DNA of 64,000 nucleotides from CAZKWG01 sp964615375 (GTDB taxonomy: Bacteria; Myxococcota_A; UBA796; CAZKWG01), in assembly GCA_964615375.1 (NCBI GenBank), contig CAZTOW010000018.1:1-64000 (forward strand). Direction: 5' to 3'. How positions within the stretch are numbered: the first letter of the stretch is position 1; the number at the start of each line of letters is the position of its first letter. The translations under genes were made by a program, and so were the position numbers. A model generated the notes under the pieces. It was not told where the DNA came from, searched no databases, and saw only the letters and a list, made by a program, of their open reading frames with translations. Of the stretch, positions 7,228 through 15,046 are shown piece by piece.

Positions 7228-9177
7228 TCAGTAGCTCACCACCAGCCACGAGGCCATGCGATTGTACGAGGACCCCGTGTACTCCGCGCCATCGAAGAGG
7301 TTGTAGAACTCAAACGTGTTCTCCCCGCCGATGACGACCTGATCGGTGATGTCCGTCACGACCGTCGGGACCTCCTTGCCCGGGCACCAGCCGGCGCGCC
7401 CGTACCACCAGGTGCCGTACTGGTTGGGGATGGTGCCCTCCGCCACCTGATCGCGGCAGCCATAGGTGGTCTCCGACTCGGGGAAGCTGCGGACCACGGC
7501 GTTGGCGTCGTCACCGTTGATGACGAAGTAGTGGCCCATGTCGCAGAACTCGCCGCAGTTGTTGGAGTCCGAGCCGTGGCCGGAGATGACCGTGGCCAGC
7601 TCCACCTTGACCGCGTCGGCGGGGATCTCCAGCGTGACGGGCTCGTAGAGCGCGTTCGAGCCCTCGTAGATCCAGCCGCCGCCGAAGAGCGCGGTGGTCT
7701 CCTGGGGCCGGGCCTCCTTGCCCTGGTTGGAGAGCCGGAGGTCCAGGGTGAGCTCGTAAGGGCCGCTGGTCTCAAAGCGGAGCTTGTAGTCGCCGCCCCT
7801 GGACAGGTGCGGGAGCACGGGGCTCACGTCGTGGACCCAGCGGCCCTCGCGGTGGTAGGTGGTGATCCAGCGCCCGATCTCGGTGTCGCATGCGCAGGCC
7901 AGATCACCGTAGCCCGTGCCCTCGCTGTTGCAGGTGTAGCTGGCCGACCGCGTCTCGCCGGTGGGGGAGTCGCAGCTCCCGGTGAGCGTGTCGGCGGGGA
8001 TGGCCGCGACATAGCCCTCGCAGGTGCCGGTGCTCCCGTCCTCGGCCAGGCAGTCCGCGTCCGCCCGGCAGCTCGCCCCCTCGCCGGGGCCCGCGGCGCA
8101 GACGCCCAGGGTCTCGGCCACGTAGGGCTGGCAGGGGGTCTCCGTGTAGGGGTTGTCGTCCACGGGCAGATCGCAGGCCCAGAGGTAGGCCATGTAGTCC
8201 CAGGCGGGGCAGTCGCCGTACTCGCCGTCGCCCACGCAGGCCATGGTCAGGTCGAGCGTGAGCGTGTCATAGGCGGCCATCTCCGCGGGATCGGGGAGGG
8301 TCAGCTCGGTGGTCACGCTGCCGGAGCAGACGTCGCCGTCGAAGACGCGGATGGTGTCCGCCCCCTCCAGCGCCATGGCGTCGGCCCGCTCCGCCTCGAA
8401 GTTGTAGTAGACGGGCTCCCAGGACACGTAGGAGATGTTGGGCTCGAACCAGCCGCGCGAGGAGTCGTAACGGCGGGGGTCGGCGAAGCTCCCAATATAA
8501 CGAATCCGCTGAAAGCGATCGACGCCCACGCCCCATCCCGGACTGGTAAGCGTCTCGCCCAGCCAGCCGGGCTGCTCGCGGTCGCGGCCCAGCACGTAGT
8601 GGATGCGCGGCTCCCACCAGGCGGCGTCCTCCTCCTCCATGTCGGCCAGCGCGCCCTCGACGCCGGCGCGGATCATGGCGAGAGACTCCGCCTGGCTCTC
8701 CTCGCTGCGCTCGCTGGCCAGGAAGAGGAGCTGGGTGTTGCGCGGCAGGTCGTCGAAGATGTTCTTCGTGTCGCGATCCTGCTCCCACAGGTCCTCGTCC
8801 CAGCCCTGGGCCTGATTCGGCTGGGAGGGGATGAACAGGTAGACGTCGCACCCGGTCCAGGCCTCGGAGAACGTCCAGTCGCCGTCCTCCGTGCTGAGCG
8901 TGAGATCGGCGGCCACCGCGCCCAGCGCGGCCGAGTCCTCGGCGTCCTGCCAGGGTTGAACGGAGAGCCCGAGCTCCGAGCAGAGCTCCGGGTTCAGGCC
9001 GCCCGTCTCGCCGCTCTCGCCGCTCTCGTTGCTGTCCTGGCTGTCGGCGGTCTCGTCGGGGAGCTCCGAGTCGGGGGGAGGGGACTCGTCCCCGGTCTCC
9101 GAAGGTTCGAGGCCCTTGTCGGCGGGATCGCAGCCGAGGGTGAGCAGGCAGAGACAGGCGAGGGGAGCGGCGCGCAT
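7228..9177 (-). CDS. PNGase F-like secreted lipoprotein
   Basis: 649-residue lipoprotein: MRAAPLACLCLLTLGC lipobox, then an acidic Ser/Thr/Gly/Glu linker to about residue 75. Residues about 80-260 resemble a redoxin-like domain without catalytic cysteines. From about 290 the protein follows the peptide-N-glycosidase F fold: CPAWDYMAYLW, then GRWITTYHREGRWVHDVSP, then a C-terminal domain with ISGHGSDSNNCGEFC, GTWWYGRAGWCPG and FYNLFDGAEY. A Cys-rich insert (CRADADCLAEDGSTGTC) sits between the two halves. PNGase F removes N-glycans from glycoproteins, so a scavenging or predatory role is plausible but the catalytic residues were not verified. An RBS (GGAGGT) precedes the ATG at 9177. Confidence 0.75.
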   Translation of the reverse strand: MRAAPLACLCLLTLGCDPADKGLEPSETGDESPPPDSELPDETADSQDSNESGESGETGGLNPELCSELGLSVQPWQDAEDSAALGAVAADLTLSTEDGDWTFSEAWTGCDVYLFIPSQPNQAQGWDEDLWEQDRDTKNIFDDLPRNTQLLFLASERSEESQAESLAMIRAGVEGALADMEEEDAAWWEPRIHYVLGRDREQPGWLGETLTSPGWGVGVDRFQRIRYIGSFADPRRYDSSRGWFEPNISYVSWEPVYYNFEAERADAMALEGADTIRVFDGDVCSGSVTTELTLPDPAEMAAYDTLTLDLTMACVGDGEYGDCPAWDYMAYLWACDLPVDDNPYTETPCQPYVAETLGVCAAGPGEGASCRADADCLAEDGSTGTCEGYVAAIPADTLTGSCDSPTGETRSASYTCNSEGTGYGDLACACDTEIGRWITTYHREGRWVHDVSPVLPHLSRGGDYKLRFETSGPYELTLDLRLSNQGKEARPQETTALFGGGWIYEGSNALYEPVTLEIPADAVKVELATVISGHGSDSNNCGEFCDMGHYFVINGDDANAVVRSFPESETTYGCRDQVAEGTIPNQYGTWWYGRAGWCPGKEVPTVVTDITDQVVIGGENTFEFYNLFDGAEYTGSSYNRMASWLVVSY

Positions 9178-9227
9178 GGGGGGACCTCCGGGTGGAGGGA
9201 CCCTAACCCCGTCCAGGCGTTCATGGA

Positions 9228-10676
9228 TCAGGGTCCGCCGCCCCCGCCGCCGCCCGCGCCCCCGCCGCCCGTGTTGGAGCCCTGGAGCACGTAGCCCTGG
9301 CCGAAGGAGTCGCTGGGCTGACCGCGAAAACATCCGAGGATGTACGGGAAGGAGAAGGTGGCGCGGTAGGCGTAGCCGTCAGGGCCCTCGTAGCCGTTGC
9401 ATCGGTCCAGCGTGACGGCCTCGTCCGGCTCGGGGAGCGCCTGCACCTCGTGGGTGCACCAGCCGTAGTCGCGCACCACGCAGCGGCGGTCCACCACCGG
9501 CCCCGTGTCCGACGCGAAGGTCTCCAGCGCGCACACCATCCGGCAGCTGTCGCTGTCCGGGTCCGCGCAGCAGTCGCTGTCCGCGGCGCAGCTCTGGCCC
9601 TCCGCGTCGAGCACGCCGTCGGCGTCCTCCTCGGCGCCGTCCTCCTGGCCCCAGCGGGAGAGCCCGGCGTAGACCCAGGCGGTCTGCGCCCGCCGCACGT
9701 CGGCACAGGAGCCGTCCTCGGCCCGGTCCACGCACACGCAAGGGCCCTGGATGGGGTAGCCGTCGTAAGCCCAGCCGATGATCCCGCTCTCCTCCTCGCA
9801 GCTGGGCGTGATCAGGCTCGCCAGGTCCCAGGCCTCCCAGATGGCGGCATAGTCGGTGTCCGGGACGCGCTCCTCGGCCTCGAAGCAGGCCTCGTTCAGC
9901 GCGTGCTGGTGGCCGTGGAAGCCGCAGGCGTCCAGCGCGGGCCCGTCGCCGCCGTAGCTGGAGGAGTAGAACTCCGGGTAGTAGAACAGGGGCGAGCCCC
10001 AGGGGTCCGGGTCGGCGGCCTCGTTGGGCCCGAAGGCGGGCGGGCCGCCCACGCTGAGCCCGATGGCGCCGGTGCAGGAGAGCTGGGCGTAGACCTCGCC
10101 GTCCTCGGTGAGCGCGCCCGAGGCGGTGGTGCCGCAGAAGCCCGAGGGCTCCGTGGTGGTGCCGGTGGTGGGGGCCAGGACCAGCTGGTTGTAGGCGTCC
10201 ACGCAGCCGTCCAGCGTGTCGATGTCGGTGGCGCCCTCGTCGCTCGGCCCGGTGGGCGAGAGCGGCAGGCGGTGGATGTACTGGTCGTCCTCGTCGAGCT
10301 CGCGCACGGTCAGGCTGCTCCAGTCCCAGTGGGGGAGGGCGTTGGTGGCGATGTAGGCGTAGGTGTCGTCACAGCGGAGCTGCAGACAGGGGTGACCCTC
10401 CGAGCCCTGCCCGGCGTCGATGACGACCCCGGACAGATCCAGCAGGCTCTGCTTCAGGGCGGCGGCGGAGTCCCCGCAGGCGCCGACCTCGCCCGCGTCG
10501 GGGTAGACCTCGGAGAGCTGGTCCCAGGCCGAGGTGCAGGCGTTGTCCGGGGAGGCGGTGTCCGGGGAGGCGGTGTCGGAGGAGGCGGTGTCGGCGCTGT
10601 CCTGGGGAGACGTCGAGTCGTCCGTACCCGTCTTGTCGGCGCTGGTGTCGCATGCGAGGAGGAGGAGGAGATGCAT
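9228..10676 (-). CDS. YHYH domain-containing lipoprotein
   Basis: 482-residue protein with an unusually short lipoprotein signal (MHLLLLLAC) and a Thr/Ser/Asp linker built of five-residue DTASP repeats. The middle contains GFHGHQHAL and GIIGWAYDGYPIQGP, the pattern of the YHYH family, whose members are secreted and of unknown biochemical function. There are many cysteines (for example CAADSDCCADPDSDSC), probably in disulfides. The C-terminus is a Gly run (GGGGAGGGGGGGP). GGAG precedes the ATG. It sits between two other lipoproteins read in the same direction and may be co-transcribed with them. Confidence 0.78.
   Translation of the reverse strand: MHLLLLLACDTSADKTGTDDSTSPQDSADTASSDTASPDTASPDNACTSAWDQLSEVYPDAGEVGACGDSAAALKQSLLDLSGVVIDAGQGSEGHPCLQLRCDDTYAYIATNALPHWDWSSLTVRELDEDDQYIHRLPLSPTGPSDEGATDIDTLDGCVDAYNQLVLAPTTGTTTEPSGFCGTTASGALTEDGEVYAQLSCTGAIGLSVGGPPAFGPNEAADPDPWGSPLFYYPEFYSSSYGGDGPALDACGFHGHQHALNEACFEAEERVPDTDYAAIWEAWDLASLITPSCEEESGIIGWAYDGYPIQGPCVCVDRAEDGSCADVRRAQTAWVYAGLSRWGQEDGAEEDADGVLDAEGQSCAADSDCCADPDSDSCRMVCALETFASDTGPVVDRRCVVRDYGWCTHEVQALPEPDEAVTLDRCNGYEGPDGYAYRATFSFPYILGCFRGQPSDSFGQGYVLQGSNTGGGGAGGGGGGGP
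10545..10589. repeat. 15-bp tandem repeat in lipoprotein linker
   Basis: Three adjacent 15-base units (GTCCGGGGAGGCGGT and one variant) lie inside the YHYH lipoprotein gene and encode the repeated DTASP linker on the minus strand. The array is in frame, so copy-number change would only alter linker length. Confidence 0.75.
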
Positions 10677-10697
10677 GGGGGGGCTCCGGTGGCGGCT

Positions 10698-11366
10698 TCA
10701 GGGGGTGGTCTCGAGGGTCGTGTGCTGACCGAGGTTGGCCAGCACGCTGAGCCCGGCGGATGCGCCGGTGTCCGTGGACAGATCGACGCCGTCCAGCAGG
10801 TGGCTCGGGTCGCGGGTGAGCGTCAGCACCGCGCTCTCCCCGGACGGGGCCCGCTCCCAGGGCAGCGAGGTGGCCCAGGCGAGGGTGCTCTCCAGCGTAA
10901 AGGGCTGCGCCTCCCCGTCGCCCAGGCGCCAGGTCCCCTCGAGCCAGAGGGAGACCTCGCCCGCCTCCGCGCCCAGCACCCAGTAGACGCCGCAGCCCTG
11001 GGAGGCGTCGAACTCCGCCGAGGTCTCGCGGGCGCCGAGCGCGTCCAGGCCCTCCACCACGAGCCCGCCGCTGGAGCCCTCGAGGTCCACGCTCGCGTGA
11101 TCCGCCCGCCGCGCGCCCTGCAGGCAGCTGAGCAGCGAGGTGGACCAGGTGCTCAGCGCGCCGTCCTGGACCGTGACCGCGTAGCCCAGATCGGTGACCA
11201 GCGAGAACCCGCCCTCCGGCAGCGCCTCCACCCCGGAGAGGTCCCAGTCCAGGACGTAGCTCAGCCCCGGCGCCGCCTCGGATTCAGGCTCCCCGCCGGT
11301 CTCTTCGCCCGCCTGCGCGCAGCCGGCGAGCAGGCACAGCGCCACACCCAGGCACCCCGAGCCCAT
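10698..11366 (-). CDS. Hypothetical lipoprotein
   Basis: 222-residue protein with a clear lipoprotein signal (MGSGCLGVALCLLAGC) and a short acidic linker (AGEETGGEPESEAAPG). The remainder looks like an all-beta domain with two cysteines (LLSCLQG and QGCGVYW) that could pair. I do not recognise the family. A strong GGGAGGAGG site precedes the ATG. It is the first of three lipoprotein genes in the same direction (then the YHYH and PNGase F-like proteins), with 21 bases to the next gene, so they probably form one transcript. Confidence 0.7.
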   Translation of the reverse strand: MGSGCLGVALCLLAGCAQAGEETGGEPESEAAPGLSYVLDWDLSGVEALPEGGFSLVTDLGYAVTVQDGALSTWSTSLLSCLQGARRADHASVDLEGSSGGLVVEGLDALGARETSAEFDASQGCGVYWVLGAEAGEVSLWLEGTWRLGDGEAQPFTLESTLAWATSLPWERAPSGESAVLTLTRDPSHLLDGVDLSTDTGASAGLSVLANLGQHTTLETTP

Positions 11367-11417
11367 CGCGTCCTCCTCCCAGGAGCTTGGACACGCGGGG
11401 CGCGAGGGCGGGCAAGA

Positions 11418-11861
11418 TCAGGCGCTGAGGTGAGGGGACAGCCAGCGCTGGAGCTCGGCGAGCGGGCGCGCCCCCGTCACGCTGTCCACGGGCCTGCCGC
11501 CCTTGTACAGGTGCAGGGCCGGGATCCCGCGGACGCCGAGCCCGCTGGCCAGGCGCTGGTCGTGGTCGGTGTCGATCTTGATGACCATGAGCCGCCCGGC
11601 GTGCTGGCGCCCGAGCTGCTGGAGGGCCGGGACCAGGGCCCGGCACGGCCCGCACCAGTCGGCGTAGAAGTCCACCAGGACTGGGACCGGGCTCTGCTGG
11701 ATCAGCCGCTCCGCCTGGTCGTCGTCCAGGTGCTGTGGCGCCCCGCTCAGGTCCAGCGCGGCCTGGCAGCGCCCGCACTTCGGGTGCTCGGACAGACGCG
11801 CGGCGGGCAGACGGTTGACGCCGCCACAGGAGGGGCAGCGGAAGTGTCGGAGATCGTCCAC
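11418..11861 (-). CDS. trxC: Thioredoxin 2-like protein
   Basis: 147-residue thioredoxin with an N-terminal zinc ribbon, the layout of TrxC. Two CxxC pairs (C9/C12 and C29/C32) bind zinc, and the active site is WCGPC at residues 69-73 in FYADWCGPCR. Other thioredoxin landmarks are RGIPALHLYKGG. The GTG at 11861 is chosen because GGAGG lies five bases upstream and the zinc ribbon starts directly after it; the open frame extends 17 codons further without homology. It is a cytoplasmic disulfide reductase, in the family more oxidation-tolerant than TrxA. Divergent from ppk2. Confidence 0.9.
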   Translation of the reverse strand: MDDLRHFRCPSCGGVNRLPAARLSEHPKCGRCQAALDLSGAPQHLDDDQAERLIQQSPVPVLVDFYADWCGPCRALVPALQQLGRQHAGRLMVIKIDTDHDQRLASGLGVRGIPALHLYKGGRPVDSVTGARPLAELQRWLSPHLSA

Positions 11862-11937
11862 GAGGCCTCCGGGTGACGGGATCGAGGTAGGCACCTCGCC
11901 CCTGGAGGGCAAGGGGACATGCCCGCCACCCCCGCGT

Positions 11938-11943
11938 TATACT
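11938..11943 (+). promoter_or_regulatory. Putative -10 box of ppk2
   Basis: TATACT stands out in GC-rich surroundings 22 bases before the ppk2 ATG, leaving room for a short leader with the AGAAGGGGG ribosome binding site. No convincing -35 hexamer is visible at 16-18 bases spacing. Confidence 0.45.
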
Positions 11944-11965
11944 CCCGCCACAGAAGGGGGAATCC

Positions 11966-13072
11966 ATGTCCGAGAGCGTGCGTCCCGCCAGCGCGGGCGA
12001 CATCTCACCTCGGCTCAGCCAGCACGGGGTGGAGGAGCACACCATGAGCGAGCGCTCCGAAGCGGCACAGCTCTCCAAGGACGTCGCCGTGCGCGACATC
12101 ATCACGCGCCTCAACCATGAGGGCGGGATCGGGGCGCTGACGGAGACGCTGGAGGCGATCCTGGCGGGCTCCTCGCCGGACGACGCGGCGGCGCTGCGCA
12201 AGGCGCTGGTGGGCGAGGGCGAGGACGGGAAGCTCCCGGTGAGCCCGGACGACGAGCTGGCCGAGGACTGGCGGGAGGGCGGATACCCCTACAAGAACCT
12301 GATGTCCCGCAAGAACTACGAGAAGCAGAAGTACCACCTGCAGGTGGAGCTGCTGAAGCTCCAGGCCTGGGTGAAGGAGACGGGGCAGCGGGTCGTCATC
12401 CTCTTCGAGGGCCGCGACGCGGCGGGCAAGGGGGGCGCGATCAAGCGCTTCATGGAGCACCTGAACCCCCGCGGCGCGCGGGTGGTCGCGCTGGAGAAGC
12501 CCACGGAGAGCGAGCGCGGGCAGTGGTACTTCCAGCGCTACGTGCAGCACCTCCCCACCCGCGGGGAGATCGTGCTGTTTGACCGCTCCTGGTACAACCG
12601 GGCGGGGGTCGAGCGGGTGATGGGCTTCTGCACGGACGACGAGTACTCGGAGTTCATGCGCCAGGCGCCCGAATTCGAGCGAAACCTCGTGCGCAGCGGC
12701 ATCCACCTGTTCAAGTTCTGGTTCTCGGTGAGCCGCAAGGAGCAGCGCCGCCGCTTCAAGGAGCGCGAGAAGCACCCGCTGAAGCAGTGGAAGCTGAGCC
12801 CCATCGACAAGGCCTCGCTGGACAAGTGGGACGAGTACACCAAGGCGAAGGAGGCCATGTTCTTCTACACGGACACGGCGGACGCGCCCTGGACCGTCAT
12901 CAAGAGCGACTGCAAGAAGCGCGCGCGGCTCAACGCCATGCGCTACGTGCTGCACAGACTCCCCTACGCGCGCAAGGATCTGCACCGGATCGGCCCGGTG
13001 GACGCGCTGCTGGTCGGGCGGGCGCACATCGTCTACGAGCTGGGCGAGAAGGGCACGCACATCATCCCTTGA
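11966..13072 (+). CDS. ppk2: Polyphosphate kinase 2 family protein
   Basis: 368-residue PPK2. The P-loop kinase core has Walker A GRDAAGKGG at about 149-157, followed by IKRFMEHLNPRGARVVAL, and the DRSWYNRAGVERVMGF block near residue 205. LHRIGPVDALLVG near the C-terminus is typical. About 100 residues precede the core. PPK2 enzymes use polyphosphate to phosphorylate nucleoside di- or monophosphates; the single-domain architecture suggests class I (NDP to NTP), though subclass cannot be settled by eye. The ATG has an AGAAGGGGG site. With ppk1 at 432 the window encodes both branches of polyphosphate metabolism. A P450 gene follows after 20 bases. Confidence 0.93.
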   Translation: MSESVRPASAGDISPRLSQHGVEEHTMSERSEAAQLSKDVAVRDIITRLNHEGGIGALTETLEAILAGSSPDDAAALRKALVGEGEDGKLPVSPDDELAEDWREGGYPYKNLMSRKNYEKQKYHLQVELLKLQAWVKETGQRVVILFEGRDAAGKGGAIKRFMEHLNPRGARVVALEKPTESERGQWYFQRYVQHLPTRGEIVLFDRSWYNRAGVERVMGFCTDDEYSEFMRQAPEFERNLVRSGIHLFKFWFSVSRKEQRRRFKEREKHPLKQWKLSPIDKASLDKWDEYTKAKEAMFFYTDTADAPWTVIKSDCKKRARLNAMRYVLHRLPYARKDLHRIGPVDALLVGRAHIVYELGEKGTHIIP

Positions 13073-13092
13073 CCGCGTGCTAAGGTCCGAAG

Positions 13093-14415
13093 ATGTCCAA
13101 CACGCTCCCTGGTCCTCGCTCCGCCTTCGGGCTCACGTTGCGCTACCTGTTCGACCCGCTGACCTGCATGGTCCCGCTGGTCCGGCGCTATGGCCCGCGC
13201 TTCCTGGTGCCGGGCGATCCCCCCATGGCCTTCATCGGGGATCCAGAGGGGATCAAGGCGGTCTACACGGCGGACCCGGACAGCATGGAGCCGCTGCGCA
13301 GCGACTTCGGCGAGCTGCTGGTGGGGCGCTCGCTCATCCTCCAGTCGGGGGCGAAGCACCGGCGCGGGCGCAAGCTGATGGGCCCCGCCTTCCTGGGCCA
13401 GCGCATGCGGGCGCACGGGCCGGCGATCCGCGCGGCGACGCTGCGCCACACCGCGGGCTGGACGGCGGGCTCCAAGGTGAAGGTCTTCGACGCGGCTCAG
13501 CGCGTCTCGCTCGACGTGATCCTGAGCGCGGTCTTCGGGGTGAGCGCGCCGGAGCGCATGGCCCGGCTGGGCGAGCTGCTGCTGGACGTGAGCGGCCGGA
13601 TCTCGCCCCTGATCGCGCTCTTCCCCTTCCTTCGTCGGGAGTTCGGGGGATTCGGGCCCTTCGCGCGCTTCGTCCGCAAGCGCGCCGCCCTCTACGCCGA
13701 GATGAACGACCTGCTGGCCAGCGCCCGCGCCGGGCAGCCCGCGGACGACGTGCTCTCCGCGCTGGTGCACGCCCGGGACGAAGACGGGCGCCCCCTGGAC
13801 GACGAGGAGCTGCGGGACCAGCTCGTGCTCCTGACCCTGGCCGGGCACGAGACCACGGCGGTCGCGCTCTCCTGGGCCGTTTACGCCCTGCACCGCCCCG
13901 AGAACAGGGCCGCGCTCGACCGGCTACGCGCGGAGCTCGCCCCGCTGGGGCCCGAGCCCGACCTGGACGCGATCACCCGCCTGCCCTGGCTGGACGCCGT
14001 GATCCAGGAGACCCTGCGCCGCTGGCCAGGCGCCCCGGCCCCCAGCCCCCGGCGCCTGCTGGCCCCGCTGGATCTGGGGGGCGGCGTGGTGCTGCCCGAG
14101 GGGACGGCGGTGGCGGTGGGCATCGGGATGGTCCACTTCCGCGAGGACATCTACCCCGATCCGCTGAGCTTCCGGCCGGAGCGCCACCTGGACCGGCGCT
14201 TCAGCCCCTACGAGCTCGTGCCCTTCGGGGGCGGGGCCCGGCGCTGCCTGGGCGCCCCGCTGGCCATCCACGAGCTGAAGATCGCGCTGGCGACGCTGAT
14301 CGCGCGCTTCGAGCTGCGCCTGGCCTCGAGCCGGCCCGAGGGGGGCGCCGTCCGCGGGCCCAACGTGGGCCCCAGCCGCGGGGTGCGCGTGATCGTGGAT
14401 CGCGTGATCGCGTAG
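13093..14415 (+). CDS. Cytochrome P450
   Basis: 440-residue bacterial P450. The I-helix oxygen-activation motif is AGHETT at about 250-255, the K-helix ExxR motif is ETLRRWP, and the heme-binding loop is FGGGARRCLGAP with Cys at about residue 385. The N-terminus (MSNTLPGPRSAFGLTLRYLFDP) has no clear membrane anchor, so the enzyme is probably soluble. No ferredoxin or reductase gene lies next to it. The substrate cannot be inferred; the proximity to ppk2 (20 bases) suggests co-transcription rather than a shared pathway. Confidence 0.95.
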   Translation: MSNTLPGPRSAFGLTLRYLFDPLTCMVPLVRRYGPRFLVPGDPPMAFIGDPEGIKAVYTADPDSMEPLRSDFGELLVGRSLILQSGAKHRRGRKLMGPAFLGQRMRAHGPAIRAATLRHTAGWTAGSKVKVFDAAQRVSLDVILSAVFGVSAPERMARLGELLLDVSGRISPLIALFPFLRREFGGFGPFARFVRKRAALYAEMNDLLASARAGQPADDVLSALVHARDEDGRPLDDEELRDQLVLLTLAGHETTAVALSWAVYALHRPENRAALDRLRAELAPLGPEPDLDAITRLPWLDAVIQETLRRWPGAPAPSPRRLLAPLDLGGGVVLPEGTAVAVGIGMVHFREDIYPDPLSFRPERHLDRRFSPYELVPFGGGARRCLGAPLAIHELKIALATLIARFELRLASSRPEGGAVRGPNVGPSRGVRVIVDRVIA

Positions 14416-14433
14416 CGACGATTCGTAGATCGC

Positions 14434-15003
14434 TCACACCTTGCCGAGGGCCACGTACCAGCCGAGGGCCAGCACCTCGCGCATGGCGCCCCGGGCCCGC
14501 ACCGAGGGGGAGGGCGTGCTGCCCACCGCGCGCACCTCGGGGAAGAAGCGGCGGAAGACGCGCTCGGCCCGCAGGGTGTGGTAGCCGTCGGTGACCAGCA
14601 GGATCCGGGCGGCGGGCAGGCCCTCGCGCCCCATCTGCTCGGCGGCGAAGCGGGCGTTCTCCTCGGTGGAGGTCGAGCCCTCCTCCAGCACGATGGCCTC
14701 CTCGGGGAGCCCGAGCCCGCGCGCGTAGTCCGCGGCGGCGCGGGCCTCGGTGGGCGCGTTCTCGCCGAGCCCCCCGGTGAAGACCACCCGCGGGGCCCGG
14801 CCCTCCTGCCAGAGCTTCACCCCCAGGCGAGCCCGGCGCTGCAGGGCCAGGCTGGGGACACCGCCCGGATCCACGCGACAGCCGGCGACGACGATGGCGT
14901 CCCAGCTCCCCTCGGGCGGGGGCGCGCGCCCCCGCAGATCGAGGGCCACCGCCGCCCCCACCCACGCCACCAGCCCCAGCATCACCCAGCCCATGAGCCG
15001 CAT
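14434..15003 (-). CDS. YdcF-like DUF218 protein
   Basis: 189-residue protein with one N-terminal membrane segment (MGWVMLGLVAWVGAAVAL) and a periplasmic DUF218 domain. Family landmarks are AIVVAGCRVDPGG, VVFTGGLGENAPTEA, ILEEGSTSTEENARF and LLVTDGYHTLRAERVF. Members such as YdcF, SanA and ElyC are linked to envelope and vancomycin phenotypes and to lipid carrier metabolism; the reaction is unknown. It converges on the P450 gene with 18 bases between stops and follows the polytopic membrane protein on the same strand by 43 bases. Confidence 0.9.
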   Translation of the reverse strand: MRLMGWVMLGLVAWVGAAVALDLRGRAPPPEGSWDAIVVAGCRVDPGGVPSLALQRRARLGVKLWQEGRAPRVVFTGGLGENAPTEARAAADYARGLGLPEEAIVLEEGSTSTEENARFAAEQMGREGLPAARILLVTDGYHTLRAERVFRRFFPEVRAVGSTPSPSVRARGAMREVLALGWYVALGKV

Positions 15004-15046
15004 CCCGCCTCCGACCTGTGTGATGGGGAGGCATGCAAGACCTGTG

